A stretch of 64,000 nt of DNA from DASZIT01 sp052143315 (lineage in GTDB: Bacteria > Actinomycetota > Acidimicrobiia > Acidimicrobiales > RAAP-2): positions 11,874-75,873 of the forward strand of contig JBKQTE010000079.1 of NCBI GenBank assembly GCA_052143315.1. The letters are read 5' to 3'. Below, piece after piece: positions 1 through 8,004 of the stretch. The notes under the pieces were generated by a model. The model had not been told where the DNA came from. It ran no database searches and saw only the letters and a list, made by a program, of their open reading frames with translations. The stretch's first letter is position 1, and the number at the start of each line of letters is the position of its first letter. A program made the translations under genes and the position numbers.

Positions 1-315
1 GAGCACGACCACCGCCACCACCGCCACCCGCTCGTGGCGCCGGGTACGGACCAGGCGTCGGCGGGAAGCAGCCGAGAAAGGAAGCTCGACGACGACCCCC
101 AACGGAGAGCGTCGCCACAGCACGAACCCCACCAGCGCCAGCCAGCCGGGCGGTCCGAGGAGTATCAGCAGCCACGCCCAACCGAGGTTGGCGGCACCCA
201 CGTCGATCGAGGCCCGCACGGCCAGACGGTCGTCGGTCCTGGTCCCGTCCTTCACGCAGATCCCCGGTAGGTGACCGGCCACTGCATCCTGTGCGAACAC
301 CCTCACCTCTGCCAT
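1..315 (-). CDS. Partial membrane protein of unknown function, cut by the left edge
   Basis: This reading frame starts with ATG at 315 and stays open for 105 codons to the window edge. A good ribosome binding site (GGGAGGG) sits about 10 bases upstream. The protein has a soluble start of about 47 residues, then a hydrophobic helix (GWAWLLILLGPPGWLALVGF), a short basic loop, and the start of a second hydrophobic stretch (VAVVAVVVL) at the edge. It lies 125 bases downstream of the thiolase gene on the same strand, so it may be co-transcribed with it. I do not recognise a family. The open frame, the RBS and the membrane segments support a real gene. Confidence 0.6.
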   Translation of the reverse strand, partial: MAEVRVFAQDAVAGHLPGICVKDGTRTDDRLAVRASIDVGAANLGWAWLLILLGPPGWLALVGFVLWRRSPLGVVVELPFSAASRRRLVRTRRHERVAVVAVVVL

Positions 316-440
316 GCGGCCCTCCCGTGGGAGAAGTGTCGGCCGCTGGACGCCCAACCTTGAGGCTTTGCCGGCGTCATCGCCTCCGGCTGGTCGGGGG
401 CGTCGCCGGTGGGCGTGGCTCCCCACTGGGTGCGCCTCGG

Positions 441-1646
441 CTAGCCCAGTCGCTCGATGATGGTGGCGTTGGCCTGGCCGCCGCCCTCGCACATGGTCTG
501 CAGGCCGTAGCGGGCCCCGGTGCGCTCCATCTCGTGCAGCAGGGTAGCCATCAGCCGGGCCCCCGACCCTCCGGTGGGATGGCCGATGGCGATGGCTCCA
601 CCGTTCACGTTGACCTTGGACATGTCGGCGTGGTGCTCCTTCTCCCAGGCCAGCACCACCGAGGCGAACGCCTCGTTGATCTCGATCAGGTCGATGTCGT
701 CGAGCGACAGCTTCGCCTTCCTCAGAATGAGCGTGGTCGCCGGAATGGGAGCGGTCAGCATGATGACCGGATCGTCGGCCGCCACCGCGAAGGTGTGGAA
801 GCGGGCACGAGGTCGGAGGCCGAGCTGGGCGGCCCGCTCCTCGCTCATGACCAGCACCGCCCCCGCCCCGTCGGAGATCTGGGAGGACGACGCCGCGGTG
901 ACGCGGCCTCCCTCGACGAACGCCGGGGGGAGCGACGCCAGCTTCTCGTAGGTGGAGCCGGCCCGCACCCCCTCGTCGAAGGTCAGGGGCCCCTCGCCCG
1001 CCGGATCGCCCTCGTCCGTCCCGGCCCGGGCGACTTTGTCCTCGACCCGGGCCCGCCGGGTGGCCAGCGGCACGATCTCCCGCTCGAACCGGCCCTCGGC
1101 GATGGCCCGCGCCGCCCGGTCGTGCGACTCGAGAGCGAACCGGTCCATGGCTTCGCGATCGATTCCCCACCGCTGGGCGATCTCCTCGGCCGAGAGCCCC
1201 TGGTGGATGAAGTCGAAGCGGCCGTGGACGGTGGGCCCGTAGGCCTCGCCCGGCCCGTGGTCGGTGGTCGACCCGATCGGCACCCGGCTCATCGACTCCA
1301 CCCCGCCGCCGATGACGATGTCCATCGCTCCCGACATCACCGCCTGGGCGGCGAAGTGGATCGCCTGCTGGGCGGAGCCGCACTGACGGTCCACCGTGGT
1401 GCCCGGCACCGTGTCGGGGAACCCGGCGGCCAGGGCGGCGTTGCGGCCGATGTTCATGGCCTGCTCGCCCACGGTCATAGTGCAGCCGTAGATCACGTCG
1501 TCGACCGACGCCGGGTCGAGGTCGTTCCGCTCGACGAGTGCCCGGAGCGGCTGGGCGGCGAGGTCGACGGCGTGCCATCCCGACAGCCTCCCGTTCCTCT
1601 TTCCCACCGGGGTGCGGACGGCGTCGACGATCACAGCGTTTGGCAT
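441..1646 (-). CDS. Acetyl-CoA acetyltransferase / 3-ketoacyl-CoA thiolase
   Basis: A 401-residue type II thiolase that cleaves 3-ketoacyl-CoA (or condenses acetyl-CoA). The start MPNAVIVDAVRTPVGKRNG is the family N-terminus. The frame is open for much longer upstream, but that extension lies antisense to the neighbouring dehydrogenase and is not protein-like. The nucleophilic Cys is residue 89 (RQCGSAQQAI), and the C-terminal active-site motifs GHPTGGSGAR and MCEGGGQ are present. Length is typical. A -10-like CACAAT lies 6 bases before the start codon and an operator-like palindrome is centred at 1692, shared with the divergent acyl-CoA dehydrogenase. FadA5/FadA6-type thiolases of lipid or steroid ring degradation are the closest class I can name; the exact substrate is unknown. 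Confidence 0.93.
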   Translation of the reverse strand: MPNAVIVDAVRTPVGKRNGRLSGWHAVDLAAQPLRALVERNDLDPASVDDVIYGCTMTVGEQAMNIGRNAALAAGFPDTVPGTTVDRQCGSAQQAIHFAAQAVMSGAMDIVIGGGVESMSRVPIGSTTDHGPGEAYGPTVHGRFDFIHQGLSAEEIAQRWGIDREAMDRFALESHDRAARAIAEGRFEREIVPLATRRARVEDKVARAGTDEGDPAGEGPLTFDEGVRAGSTYEKLASLPPAFVEGGRVTAASSSQISDGAGAVLVMSEERAAQLGLRPRARFHTFAVAADDPVIMLTAPIPATTLILRKAKLSLDDIDLIEINEAFASVVLAWEKEHHADMSKVNVNGGAIAIGHPTGGSGARLMATLLHEMERTGARYGLQTMCEGGGQANATIIERLG

Positions 1647-1680
1647 TCCGCCATTGTGTCCCACCGGCCGGTGTTGCCGA

Positions 1681-1703
1681 AAATCTGTCGGTGTGTCAGA
1701 TTT
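1681..1703. promoter_or_regulatory. Operator-like palindrome, site 1 of 5 (thiolase / acyl-CoA dehydrogenase)
   Basis: A perfect inverted repeat AAATCTG...CAGATTT with a 9-base spacer, centred at 1692. The inner 15 bases, CTGTCGGTGTGTCAG (1685-1699), differ from site 3 at only two positions. It sits in the 130-bp gap between the divergent thiolase and acyl-CoA dehydrogenase genes, where one bound dimer could control both. Confidence 0.65.
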
Positions 1704-1776
1704 CCAACGCGCCGAGAAACCCCTAAGGGCTGGCGGTGGCGAGCCGATATCCGAAGGAGTGACCGAGACCGAGCCA

Positions 1777-2934
1777 ATGGACCTCCACTTCACCGACGCC
1801 CAGGAGGCGTTCCGCGCCCGGGCACGGGACTGGCTGACCGCCAACGCCCCGGCCCCAGGGGCCCTCCCCTCCCTCGACACCCCTGCCGGGTTCGAGGCCC
1901 ACCGGGCCTGGGAGCAGACCATGTACGCCCACCGGTGGTCGGTGGTTTCGTGGCCGGAGGAGTTCGGTGGCCAGGGGGTGGGGATCCTCGAGTGGCTCAT
2001 CTTCGAGGAGGAGTACTGGCGGGCCCAGGCGCCCTTCCGGGTCAGCCAGAACGGCGTGTTCCTGCTGGCGCCGACCATGTTCGAGTTCGGCACCGAGGCC
2101 CAGAAGGCCCGCTTCCTCCCGCCGATGGCCTCCGGCGAGGAGATCTGGTGCCAGGGCTGGTCGGAGCCGGACGCCGGCAGCGACCTGGCCGGTATCCGCA
2201 GCCGGGCGGTGCGGGCCCCGGGCGACGACGGCTGGGTGCTCTCCGGCCAGAAGACATGGGCGTCACGCGGCGCCTTCGCCGAGTGGTGCTTCGGGCTCTT
2301 CCGGACCGATCCAGCAGCGGAGCGCCACCGGGGCCTCACCTACTTTCTGGTGGAGATGAACTCCCCGGGCGTGACCATCCGGCCCATCCCCCAGCTCGAC
2401 GGTGAGACGGGGTTCGCCGAGCTCTTCTTCGAGGACGTGTTCGTGCCCGACGCCCAGGTGCTCGGGGAGGTGGGCCGCGGCTGGAACGTGGCCATGGCCA
2501 CTGCCGGGTCCGAACGGGGCCTCAGCCTCCGGAGCCCGGCCCGCTACACCGAGGCGGCCGACCGTCTGGTCTCCCTCTACGCCGAGCGCCTGGCGATCGA
2601 GCCGGTCCGGGCGGCCGGGAGCGCCGACGCCGTGGCCCAGGCGTGGATGGACGCCGAGGCGTACCGGCTCTCCACCTACTGGACCGCCTGCCGGGTCCTG
2701 GCCGGCGGCACGGTGGGACCCGAGGCCAGCGCCAACAAGATCCACTGGTCGGAGACCGACCTGGCCATCCACCGGACGGCCCTGGGCCTGCTCGGGTCCG
2801 ACGCCGAGCTGACCGGGCGGGGCCCGTGGCTGGACGGCTTCCTCTTCGCCCTGGCCGGTCCGATCTACGCCGGCACCAACGAGATCCAACGAAACGTGGT
2901 GGCCGAGCGCATGCTCGGGCTGCCGCGCGGCTGA
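1777..2934 (+). CDS. Acyl-CoA dehydrogenase, large/catalytic subunit type (FadE)
   Basis: A 385-residue flavoprotein that introduces a 2,3 double bond into an acyl-CoA thioester. Family features: GWSEPDAGSDLAG (FAD/substrate-binding segment, about residues 127-139), LSGQKTWAS, and the C-terminal IYAGTNEIQRNVVAERMLGLPR. The Glu of the MCAD type (YEGT) is replaced by Ala (YAGT), while a Glu in a GSERG motif falls at residue 246, matching the isovaleryl-CoA dehydrogenase position and the pattern of actinobacterial steroid FadE large subunits. The next gene, 13 bases downstream, encodes a small FadE-like subunit, so the product is probably a heterotetramer. The ATG at 1777 begins the conserved MDLHFTDAQEAFR; a GTG at 1759 beside GAAGGAG is an alternative start. 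Confidence 0.92.
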   Translation: MDLHFTDAQEAFRARARDWLTANAPAPGALPSLDTPAGFEAHRAWEQTMYAHRWSVVSWPEEFGGQGVGILEWLIFEEEYWRAQAPFRVSQNGVFLLAPTMFEFGTEAQKARFLPPMASGEEIWCQGWSEPDAGSDLAGIRSRAVRAPGDDGWVLSGQKTWASRGAFAEWCFGLFRTDPAAERHRGLTYFLVEMNSPGVTIRPIPQLDGETGFAELFFEDVFVPDAQVLGEVGRGWNVAMATAGSERGLSLRSPARYTEAADRLVSLYAERLAIEPVRAAGSADAVAQAWMDAEAYRLSTYWTACRVLAGGTVGPEASANKIHWSETDLAIHRTALGLLGSDAELTGRGPWLDGFLFALAGPIYAGTNEIQRNVVAERMLGLPRG

Positions 2935-2947
2935 GGTCCGGACGACC

Positions 2948-3988
2948 ATGCGATTCGCCTTCACCGAACAGCAGCTCGAGTTCCAGGCCGCCATGCGCCA
3001 GATGCTCGACAAGGAGTGCACCACGGACGACCTCCGCTCGGCCTTGGAGGATCCGACGGCGCGCACGTCCCGGTGGGCGGCCCTCGCCGACATGGGCATC
3101 GTGGGCCTCACCGTGCCCGAGCAGCACGGCGGCCTCGGGCTGTGCATCCTCGACCTGGTGCCCCTGCTGGAGGAGGCCGGGCGGGCGGCCCTCCCCGAGC
3201 CCCTGCTCGAGACCACCGCACTGGCCGCTCCCCTGCTGGCGACGTCGGGGAACCCCCGGGCGGCCGTCTGGTTGGAGAAGATCGCCGCCGGCGATGTCAC
3301 CGTGGCGGTGGCCCCGCTGGACCACCCGGGCAAAGGGGCGGTGCCGGGGGCGGTGGGGGCCGACCTCTTCCTTCTGCCCACCGTGCCCGCCTCCGGTCGG
3401 CCCGAGCTCCACGCCGTCCCGGCCACCGCGGTCACAGTGACCCCGGTAGCCTCGCTGGACCCGAGCCGGCGCCTGGGGACCGTGCGGTGGGACCCGTCAC
3501 CGGCCACCCGGCTCGCCACCGGCGAGGAGGCCCACGTGGCGCTGGCCGACCTGGCCGACCGGGCGGCCGTGGCCACCGCCGCCGAGCTGGTCGGCCTGGC
3601 CGAACGGATGATCGGCATGGCGGCCGACTACGCCAGGGACCGCATCCAGTTCGGCAAGCCGATCGGCAGCTTCCAGGCGGTCAAGCACCTCCTGGCCGGC
3701 GCCCAGGTGAAGCTGGAGTTCGCCCGACCGGTGACCTACGCCGCCGCCTGGTCACTGGACGTGGAGGAGCCCGCCCGCTCGCGGAGCGCCTCCCTGGCCA
3801 AGGCCTACGCCTCCGATGCCGCCACCGAGGCGGCCCGGGTGTCGCTCCAGGTGCACGGGGCAATCGGCTACACCTGGGAGTGCGACCTCCATCTGTTTCT
3901 GAAGCGGGCGTGGGCGCTGGCCGAGGCGTGGGGGTCGGCGGCCGACCACCGCCACCGAATCCTCACGTCGCTGCTCGACGAGCGCTGA
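2948..3988 (+). CDS. Acyl-CoA dehydrogenase, small/FAD-partner subunit type (FadE)
   Basis: A 346-residue acyl-CoA dehydrogenase homologue with a normal N-terminal helical domain, a poorly conserved and shortened middle beta-domain, and a clear C-terminal domain (DRIQFGKPIGSFQAVKHLLA, QVHGAIGYTWECDLHLFLKRA). It lacks the catalytic ERG Glu seen in its upstream partner. In steroid-degrading actinobacteria such subunits pair with a catalytic FadE to form alpha2-beta2 enzymes; the adjacency (13-base gap) and the complementary features suggest the same here. The substrate is unknown, but it is probably a bulky or branched acyl-CoA. Confidence 0.9.
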   Translation: MRFAFTEQQLEFQAAMRQMLDKECTTDDLRSALEDPTARTSRWAALADMGIVGLTVPEQHGGLGLCILDLVPLLEEAGRAALPEPLLETTALAAPLLATSGNPRAAVWLEKIAAGDVTVAVAPLDHPGKGAVPGAVGADLFLLPTVPASGRPELHAVPATAVTVTPVASLDPSRRLGTVRWDPSPATRLATGEEAHVALADLADRAAVATAAELVGLAERMIGMAADYARDRIQFGKPIGSFQAVKHLLAGAQVKLEFARPVTYAAAWSLDVEEPARSRSASLAKAYASDAATEAARVSLQVHGAIGYTWECDLHLFLKRAWALAEAWGSAADHRHRILTSLLDER

Positions 3989-3990
3989 CC

Positions 3991-4005
3991 CCCGGCAGCG
4001 CCGGG
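3991..4005. terminator. Possible bidirectional terminator hairpin
   Basis: A perfect stem CCCGGC-AGC-GCCGGG lies in the 27-bp gap between two converging genes. It has no T-run, so intrinsic termination is uncertain. Confidence 0.35.
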
Positions 4006-4015
4006 CCCGCCGGGG

Positions 4016-5443
4016 CTACGGCGCGGCGAAGGCGTAGATCGGCATGCCGTTGTAGTCCTCCGACTGCGACGGCAGATAGGGGCCGTTGATGACGACGGCC
4101 AGCGAACCGGTCGGCGCCGGGCCGGCGTCCCCCTCGATGGTGACGATGGCTCCGTCGGGCCACCGCTGCACCACCAACCCGACGTGCATCGACGTGGCGG
4201 TGGTCCACGGACCGGTGCCATAGAGCACGGCGTCGCCGGGCTGGGGAGCACCCGTGGGCGCGATCAGTCCGGTGTTGCTCTGCGCCCAGGTGTAGATGTC
4301 GCCGGTGAAGGCGTACGACGGGATCGGCACCCCGGCCTGCGCCCACACCCAGGTGGCGAACAGCGCGCACCACTCCTCGCACGGCCCGTACGGGTTGCAG
4401 AACGAGCCCCGGTCGGGATCGCTCGCCACCTGCGAGTTGGCGATCGAGACGATGGAGGCGGCCACCGGACCGGACGGGCGGCTCCCCAGGCTGGAGAAGG
4501 AGTACGACCACCCGTCCGGCTCCAGCAGCCAGTAGCCCTGGCCGTCGGGGGTCAGGGCGATGGACGCCACCGGCGGCACGTCGGCGGGATTGCCGCCGTA
4601 GCCATTGCCGAGGGAGCCGTAGTAGTCGACGCTGCCGAAACCGAAGATCCCGCCGTCGGTGGCGACCAGAAGGTAGCCGTGGCCGTTGCGGCTGGGAGCG
4701 ATGCCCACCACCGGGTCGTTCAACACCTGTCCGCCCTCGGACCCGTAGAAGGGGGCGTTCCCGAAGCTGAAGATGCCGCCGTCACCGGCCACCAGCCAGT
4801 AGCCCTGGCCGTCGGCGGTCGAGGCCATGGCGGTGACCGGGGACACCAGCGGGATACCCCCCATCGAGCCCAGGAAGGTGGCGTCGCCGAAGGCGAAGAT
4901 GCCGCCGTCGGCGGCCGCCAGCCAGTACCCCTTGCCGTCGGGGGTGGCGGCCATGCCCACGATGGGCTGGTTCAGGGGCACGGCTCCCATCGACCCGTAG
5001 AAGGCGGCGTCCCCGAAGGCGAACACACCGCCGTCCAGGGCCACCAGCCAGTAGCCCTTGCCGTCAGGAGTCGGGGCCATGCCCACGATGGGGCCGTTCA
5101 GGGCCAGGGAGCCGAGCGAGCCGTAGAAGAGCGAGCTCCCGTAGGCGAACACGCCGCCGTCGGCCGAGGCCAGCCAGTAGCCCTGGCTGCCCGGCACCGG
5201 GTCCGCCGCCATGGCCACGATCACCGAGCTGAGGGGCGTCGAGGGTGGGGGGTTCAGCGTCCTGGCGTCACCGAACCCGATCACCCCGTCGCCGGCGTAG
5301 ACGTGGGGGTGGGTGCTCAGCGGGGAAGTGGCACCGGCCGGGGCGGCGGAGAGGCATCCGACCACGGACAGTAGGGCGACGGCGACGGCTGCCGTCAGCG
5401 GGCCATACCGGCGCAAGGGTGACGGGCTGCGAAGCGGGCACAT
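4016..5443 (-). CDS. Secreted CHAP-domain protein with tandem GSMGG surface repeats
   Basis: A 475-residue exported protein. Residues 1-40 form a signal peptide (basic start, hydrophobic core TAAVAVALLSVVGCL, Ala-rich end). About six tandem repeats of roughly 45 residues follow (GYWLVAxDGGVFAFGDAxFYGSMGxxPLNxPIVGMAxTPDGK), resembling beta-propeller repeats. The C-terminal 120 residues look like a CHAP amidase/peptidase: the nucleophile Cys in EEWCALFATWVW, a His in SMHVGLVV, and an acidic residue in VTIEGDAG. CHAP enzymes cut peptidoglycan peptide or amide bonds, so a cell-wall role is inferred. The start at 5443 is supported by the signal peptide and by a -10 TAGCCT seven bases upstream. The same repeat type ends the large protein at 26885-30919. 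Confidence 0.85.
   Translation of the reverse strand: MCPLRSPSPLRRYGPLTAAVAVALLSVVGCLSAAPAGATSPLSTHPHVYAGDGVIGFGDARTLNPPPSTPLSSVIVAMAADPVPGSQGYWLASADGGVFAYGSSLFYGSLGSLALNGPIVGMAPTPDGKGYWLVALDGGVFAFGDAAFYGSMGAVPLNQPIVGMAATPDGKGYWLAAADGGIFAFGDATFLGSMGGIPLVSPVTAMASTADGQGYWLVAGDGGIFSFGNAPFYGSEGGQVLNDPVVGIAPSRNGHGYLLVATDGGIFGFGSVDYYGSLGNGYGGNPADVPPVASIALTPDGQGYWLLEPDGWSYSFSSLGSRPSGPVAASIVSIANSQVASDPDRGSFCNPYGPCEEWCALFATWVWAQAGVPIPSYAFTGDIYTWAQSNTGLIAPTGAPQPGDAVLYGTGPWTTATSMHVGLVVQRWPDGAIVTIEGDAGPAPTGSLAVVINGPYLPSQSEDYNGMPIYAFAAP
4490..5235 (-). repeat. Coding tandem repeats, about 45 codons each (GSMGG/DGGVFAFGDA type)
   Basis: Roughly six copies of a Gly- and aromatic-rich unit with the core DGGVFAFGDAxFYGSMG and a following PIVGMAxTPDGKGYWL. 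The copies at either end are more degenerate. They are shared with 30530-30910. Confidence 0.85.
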
Positions 5444-5450
5444 CGGCACA

Positions 5451-5456
5451 AGGCTA
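5451..5456 (-). promoter_or_regulatory. -10 element TAGCCT for the CHAP protein gene
   Basis: TAGCCT on the minus strand ends 7 bases before the ATG at 5443, predicting a leaderless transcript. Confidence 0.5.
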
Positions 5457-5635
5457 GCCAAGTCGGGGCCACCGCAGGTGCTCCCAGTCCCGGCCTTGTC
5501 GACCGACCTGGCCGGGAGTACGTTCGGGGACGCCGGCTCGACACGGTCGTGCAACGGCGGCAGGCGACGGGCAGGTCACCGCGGGTACGGTTGGTCGACG
5601 TCGCTGCGTGGCAGCAACTCGACGAGGAGTGACCT

Positions 5636-5653
5636 ATGCAGGCGAACCCGTGA
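5636..5653 (+). other. Possible 5-codon leader ORF overlapping the SGNH hydrolase start
   Basis: A GAGGAG ribosome binding site lies 6 bases before an ATG that opens a 5-codon frame (MQANP). Its TGA overlaps the GTG start of the SGNH hydrolase as GTGA. The best Shine-Dalgarno therefore serves the mini-ORF, and the hydrolase may be translated by coupling. It could also mean the hydrolase begins at the GTG at 5629. Confidence 0.3.
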
Positions 5654-6726
5654 CTCCCCGACCGGAGCAGCCCGAGCCGTTCCTCCGGGGCGCGCCCTAC
5701 CCGGCGTACGGCGGCGTGCCCTACCCTCGTGCCAACCCCACCGACACGTCCCGCCTCCCCGCCGACGTCTGGCACGCCTCGGTGGTTCCGGCGGGGGTCC
5801 GCATCGAGGTGGTCGGTGACGCCGACGCCATCGATATCGCCTACCGGACCTCGAACGGCAATCTCGGCTACCGCGGCGACGCCGCCGGCATCACCTTCAC
5901 GGTGTGGCGCGCCGGGCACCAGGTGTGCGAGGAGGAGGCGCTCCTCGGGGACGGCATGGTCCGGGTGGTGCTCGGGTCGGGCACCGCGGACAAGCCGGCC
6001 ACCGTCTACCTGCCCGAGGGCATGCACCCGCTCATCCTGTCGCTGACCCCGGTGGACGGCGAGATCTCCCCGGCGCCACCCCAGCCCAGGTGGGTGGCGT
6101 ACGGCGACTCGATCACCCAGGGATGGATCGCTTCGGGGCCGTCGCGGGCTTGGACCGCCATCGTCGCCCGTAAGGCCGGCCTCGACCTGGTCAATTTGGG
6201 GTACGCCGGCGCCGCCCGGGGGGAGATCGTCTCCGCCGAGCACGTAGCCGACCTGTCGGCCGATATCATCACCGTGGCCTACGGGGTGAGCTGCTGGGCG
6301 CGGACGCCCCACTCGGTCGGGATGGTCACCGAAGGGCTTCGTGGCTTCCTCGACATGGTGAGGAGCGGCCACCCCACCACCCCGATCGTGGTGGTCAGCC
6401 CGATCGTCTGGCCCGATGCCGAGGAGACGCCCAACAAGCTCGGCGCCACCCTGGCCGAGCTTCGCCACGCCATCGAGTCGGTGACGCGCGAGCGTATCGA
6501 CGGCGGCGAGCTGGCGTTGGCGCTCATCGAGGGCAAGGGGATCGTGACCGCCGAGCACCTCGACGACGGCCTGCACCCCGGCGACGAGGGCCATAAGCGG
6601 ATCGCCGCCGCGGTGGTGAAGGTGCTGAACTCCTCGTTGAAGGCGGCGCAGGTGCGCAAGGAGGAAGACGCCGACCAGGTCGAGCCGGAGGGGGCCGACA
6701 CCGACCAGGCCGTGACCCCCGCCTGA
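5650..6726 (+). CDS. SGNH/GDSL-family esterase (SsfX3-like)
   Basis: A 358-residue probable esterase or lipase without a signal peptide. The N-terminal ~140 residues look like the beta-rich accessory domain seen in SsfX3-type enzymes. The SGNH domain follows: block I YGDSITQG with the catalytic Ser (about residue 155), block II Gly in NLGYAGAARGE, and block V DGLHPGDEGHKR with the Asp/His pair. The acidic C-terminus (KEEDADQVEPEGADTDQ) looks disordered. The start is uncertain: GTG at 5650 overlaps a 5-codon leader ORF, and GTG at 5629 is the alternative. It sits among lipid-catabolic genes and could release acyl or acetyl groups; the substrate is unknown. Confidence 0.82.
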   Translation: MTPRPEQPEPFLRGAPYPAYGGVPYPRANPTDTSRLPADVWHASVVPAGVRIEVVGDADAIDIAYRTSNGNLGYRGDAAGITFTVWRAGHQVCEEEALLGDGMVRVVLGSGTADKPATVYLPEGMHPLILSLTPVDGEISPAPPQPRWVAYGDSITQGWIASGPSRAWTAIVARKAGLDLVNLGYAGAARGEIVSAEHVADLSADIITVAYGVSCWARTPHSVGMVTEGLRGFLDMVRSGHPTTPIVVVSPIVWPDAEETPNKLGATLAELRHAIESVTRERIDGGELALALIEGKGIVTAEHLDDGLHPGDEGHKRIAAAVVKVLNSSLKAAQVRKEEDADQVEPEGADTDQAVTPA

Positions 6727-6810
6727 AGCGATCGGCTCGGGGCGCCACCCCGACGACCGCAGCTCCCGTCCCACCCGTCCACACACCCCCTGGAGAGGTA
6801 CTGACGCGCC

Positions 6811-7620
6811 ATGGAAGCAACCGCCCTGATCGACTCGTTCCGTGTTGACGGCAAGGTCGCCGTGATCACCGGGGCCGGGAGCGGCATCGGCCGGGCCAGT
6901 GCCCTCGCCCTGGCCGGCGCCGGCGCCACCGTGGTGTGCGCCGACATCTCCGGCGACGCCGCCGCCGAGACGGCCGCTCGGATCGCCGCCGGCGGCGGCA
7001 GCGGCGCGGCGGCCACGCTCGACGTCTCGATCAGAGACGACGTCGATGCCCTGGCCGGGCGGGTGGCCGCCGAGCACGGCGGGATCCATGTGTGGGCCAA
7101 CATCGCCGGCATCATGGTCGAGGGGCCGTTCCTCGACGCCACCGAGGACGACCTCGACCGGATCCTGGCGGTGAACCTGAAGGGGGTGTTCTTCGGGTGC
7201 CAGGCGGCCGGACGGGTGATGGTCGACCAGCCGGAGGGAGGCAGCATCGTCAACATCTCGTCGGCCGCCGCCGACGTCCCCAGCCCCAACATCGTCAGCT
7301 ACGCCATCTGCAAGGCCGGGGTGGTGCAGATGACCAAGTCCCTGGCCTATGAGATCGGCCGTCGCGGTGTGCGGGTCAACGCCGTGGCCCCCGGGTTCGT
7401 GCTCACCGGGATGACCGGGCGGTACTTCGTCCGCCCCGACGGCACCGTCGACGCGGACATGCAGGAAGCGGTGCTCGGACCCATGCGCAAGGCGACGCCG
7501 CTGCGCGCCATCGGGGAGCCCGAGGACGTCGCCGCCGCCGTCCTCTACCTCGCCTCGGACGCCGCCCGGTTCATGACTGGTCAGGTGGTGAGGCCGAACG
7601 GCGGGGTGGCGATGGTATGA
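6811..7620 (+). CDS. Short-chain dehydrogenase/reductase
   Basis: A 269-residue classical SDR. The cofactor motif TGAGSGIG is at about residues 21-28, NIAG corresponds to NNAG, and the catalytic Ser-Tyr-Lys set is visible as NISSAAADVPSP...SYAICK. An acidic residue after strand 2 (CADIS) points to NAD(H) preference. The C-terminus (FMTGQVVRPNGGVAMV) fits the FabG-like subgroup. It oxidises or reduces a hydroxyl/keto group; neighbours suggest a CoA thioester or steroid-like substrate, but this is not proven. ATG at 6811 starts 84 bases after the hydrolase. The stop overlaps the next gene by ATGA. Confidence 0.9.
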   Translation: MEATALIDSFRVDGKVAVITGAGSGIGRASALALAGAGATVVCADISGDAAAETAARIAAGGGSGAAATLDVSIRDDVDALAGRVAAEHGGIHVWANIAGIMVEGPFLDATEDDLDRILAVNLKGVFFGCQAAGRVMVDQPEGGSIVNISSAAADVPSPNIVSYAICKAGVVQMTKSLAYEIGRRGVRVNAVAPGFVLTGMTGRYFVRPDGTVDADMQEAVLGPMRKATPLRAIGEPEDVAAAVLYLASDAARFMTGQVVRPNGGVAMV

Positions 7621-7946
7621 GCGGCGGCGGCACCCCGGCCGACGGGGCTTTGCCGTCCACCGGCATCACGGTGTCGGCGCACCACTCGCCGATGGCCTGG
7701 ACCCTCCACTTCACCAGGCTCACGGTGGAGGTCGACGGCTCGGCGTCGACCGGGTCGTGGCGCAGGCGGTTCATCCCCACCGGCGCGGGCGAGCACCGGG
7801 TCGAGGTGTACTTCGGGTACGTCGGGATGCCCCGTTGCGGCGAAGGGTCGGTCACCGTGGACGTGCCGTCCGGGAGGGTGGTGGCGCTGGCCTACCGCGC
7901 CCCGAACCTGATAACGGCGGCGGGCAGGCTGGAGATCCGACGGTAG
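7617..7946 (+). CDS. Small conserved beta-rich protein of unknown function
   Basis: A 109-residue protein translationally coupled to the SDR by a 4-base ATGA overlap. It has no membrane segment. The pattern STGSWRRRFIPTGAGEHRVEVYFGY...VTVDVPSGRVVALAYRAPNL resembles a small actinobacterial domain, usually found in Tyr/Gly-rich hypothetical proteins, built of beta-strands around a PPGxHxVxV-like core. No catalytic residues are apparent. Function unknown. Confidence 0.75.
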   Translation: MSGGGTPADGALPSTGITVSAHHSPMAWTLHFTRLTVEVDGSASTGSWRRRFIPTGAGEHRVEVYFGYVGMPRCGEGSVTVDVPSGRVVALAYRAPNLITAAGRLEIRR

Positions 7947-7968
7947 GCGCCGCCACTCGGGACGCAAC

Positions 7969-7983
7969 CTGACGCACCGTCAG
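7969..7983. promoter_or_regulatory. Operator-like palindrome, site 2 of 5 (amidohydrolase promoter)
   Basis: CTGACGCACCGTCAG, a perfect 6-bp inverted repeat with a 3-base centre. Its left arm CTGACG occupies the -35 position relative to the -10 TACACT at 7993 (18-base spacing), so a bound dimer would block polymerase. Confidence 0.65.
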
Positions 7984-7992
7984 AACAAGGGG

Positions 7993-7998
7993 TACACT
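7993..7998 (+). promoter_or_regulatory. -10 element TACACT for the amidohydrolase gene
   Basis: TACACT ends 6 bases before the ATG at 8005, predicting a leaderless transcript. Confidence 0.55.
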
Positions 7999-8004
7999 CG
8001 GCCC

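Noticed and set aside
291..2405. A 704-codon open frame on the plus strand
   Set aside because: It lies antisense to the thiolase and overlaps the first acyl-CoA dehydrogenase. Its sequence is Arg/Gly/Pro-rich without domain motifs, as expected for an unused frame in GC-rich DNA.
6795..6815. CTGACGCGCCATGG before the SDR gene as a sixth operator
   Set aside because: Only the left half CTGACG matches; the right half CGTCAG is missing.
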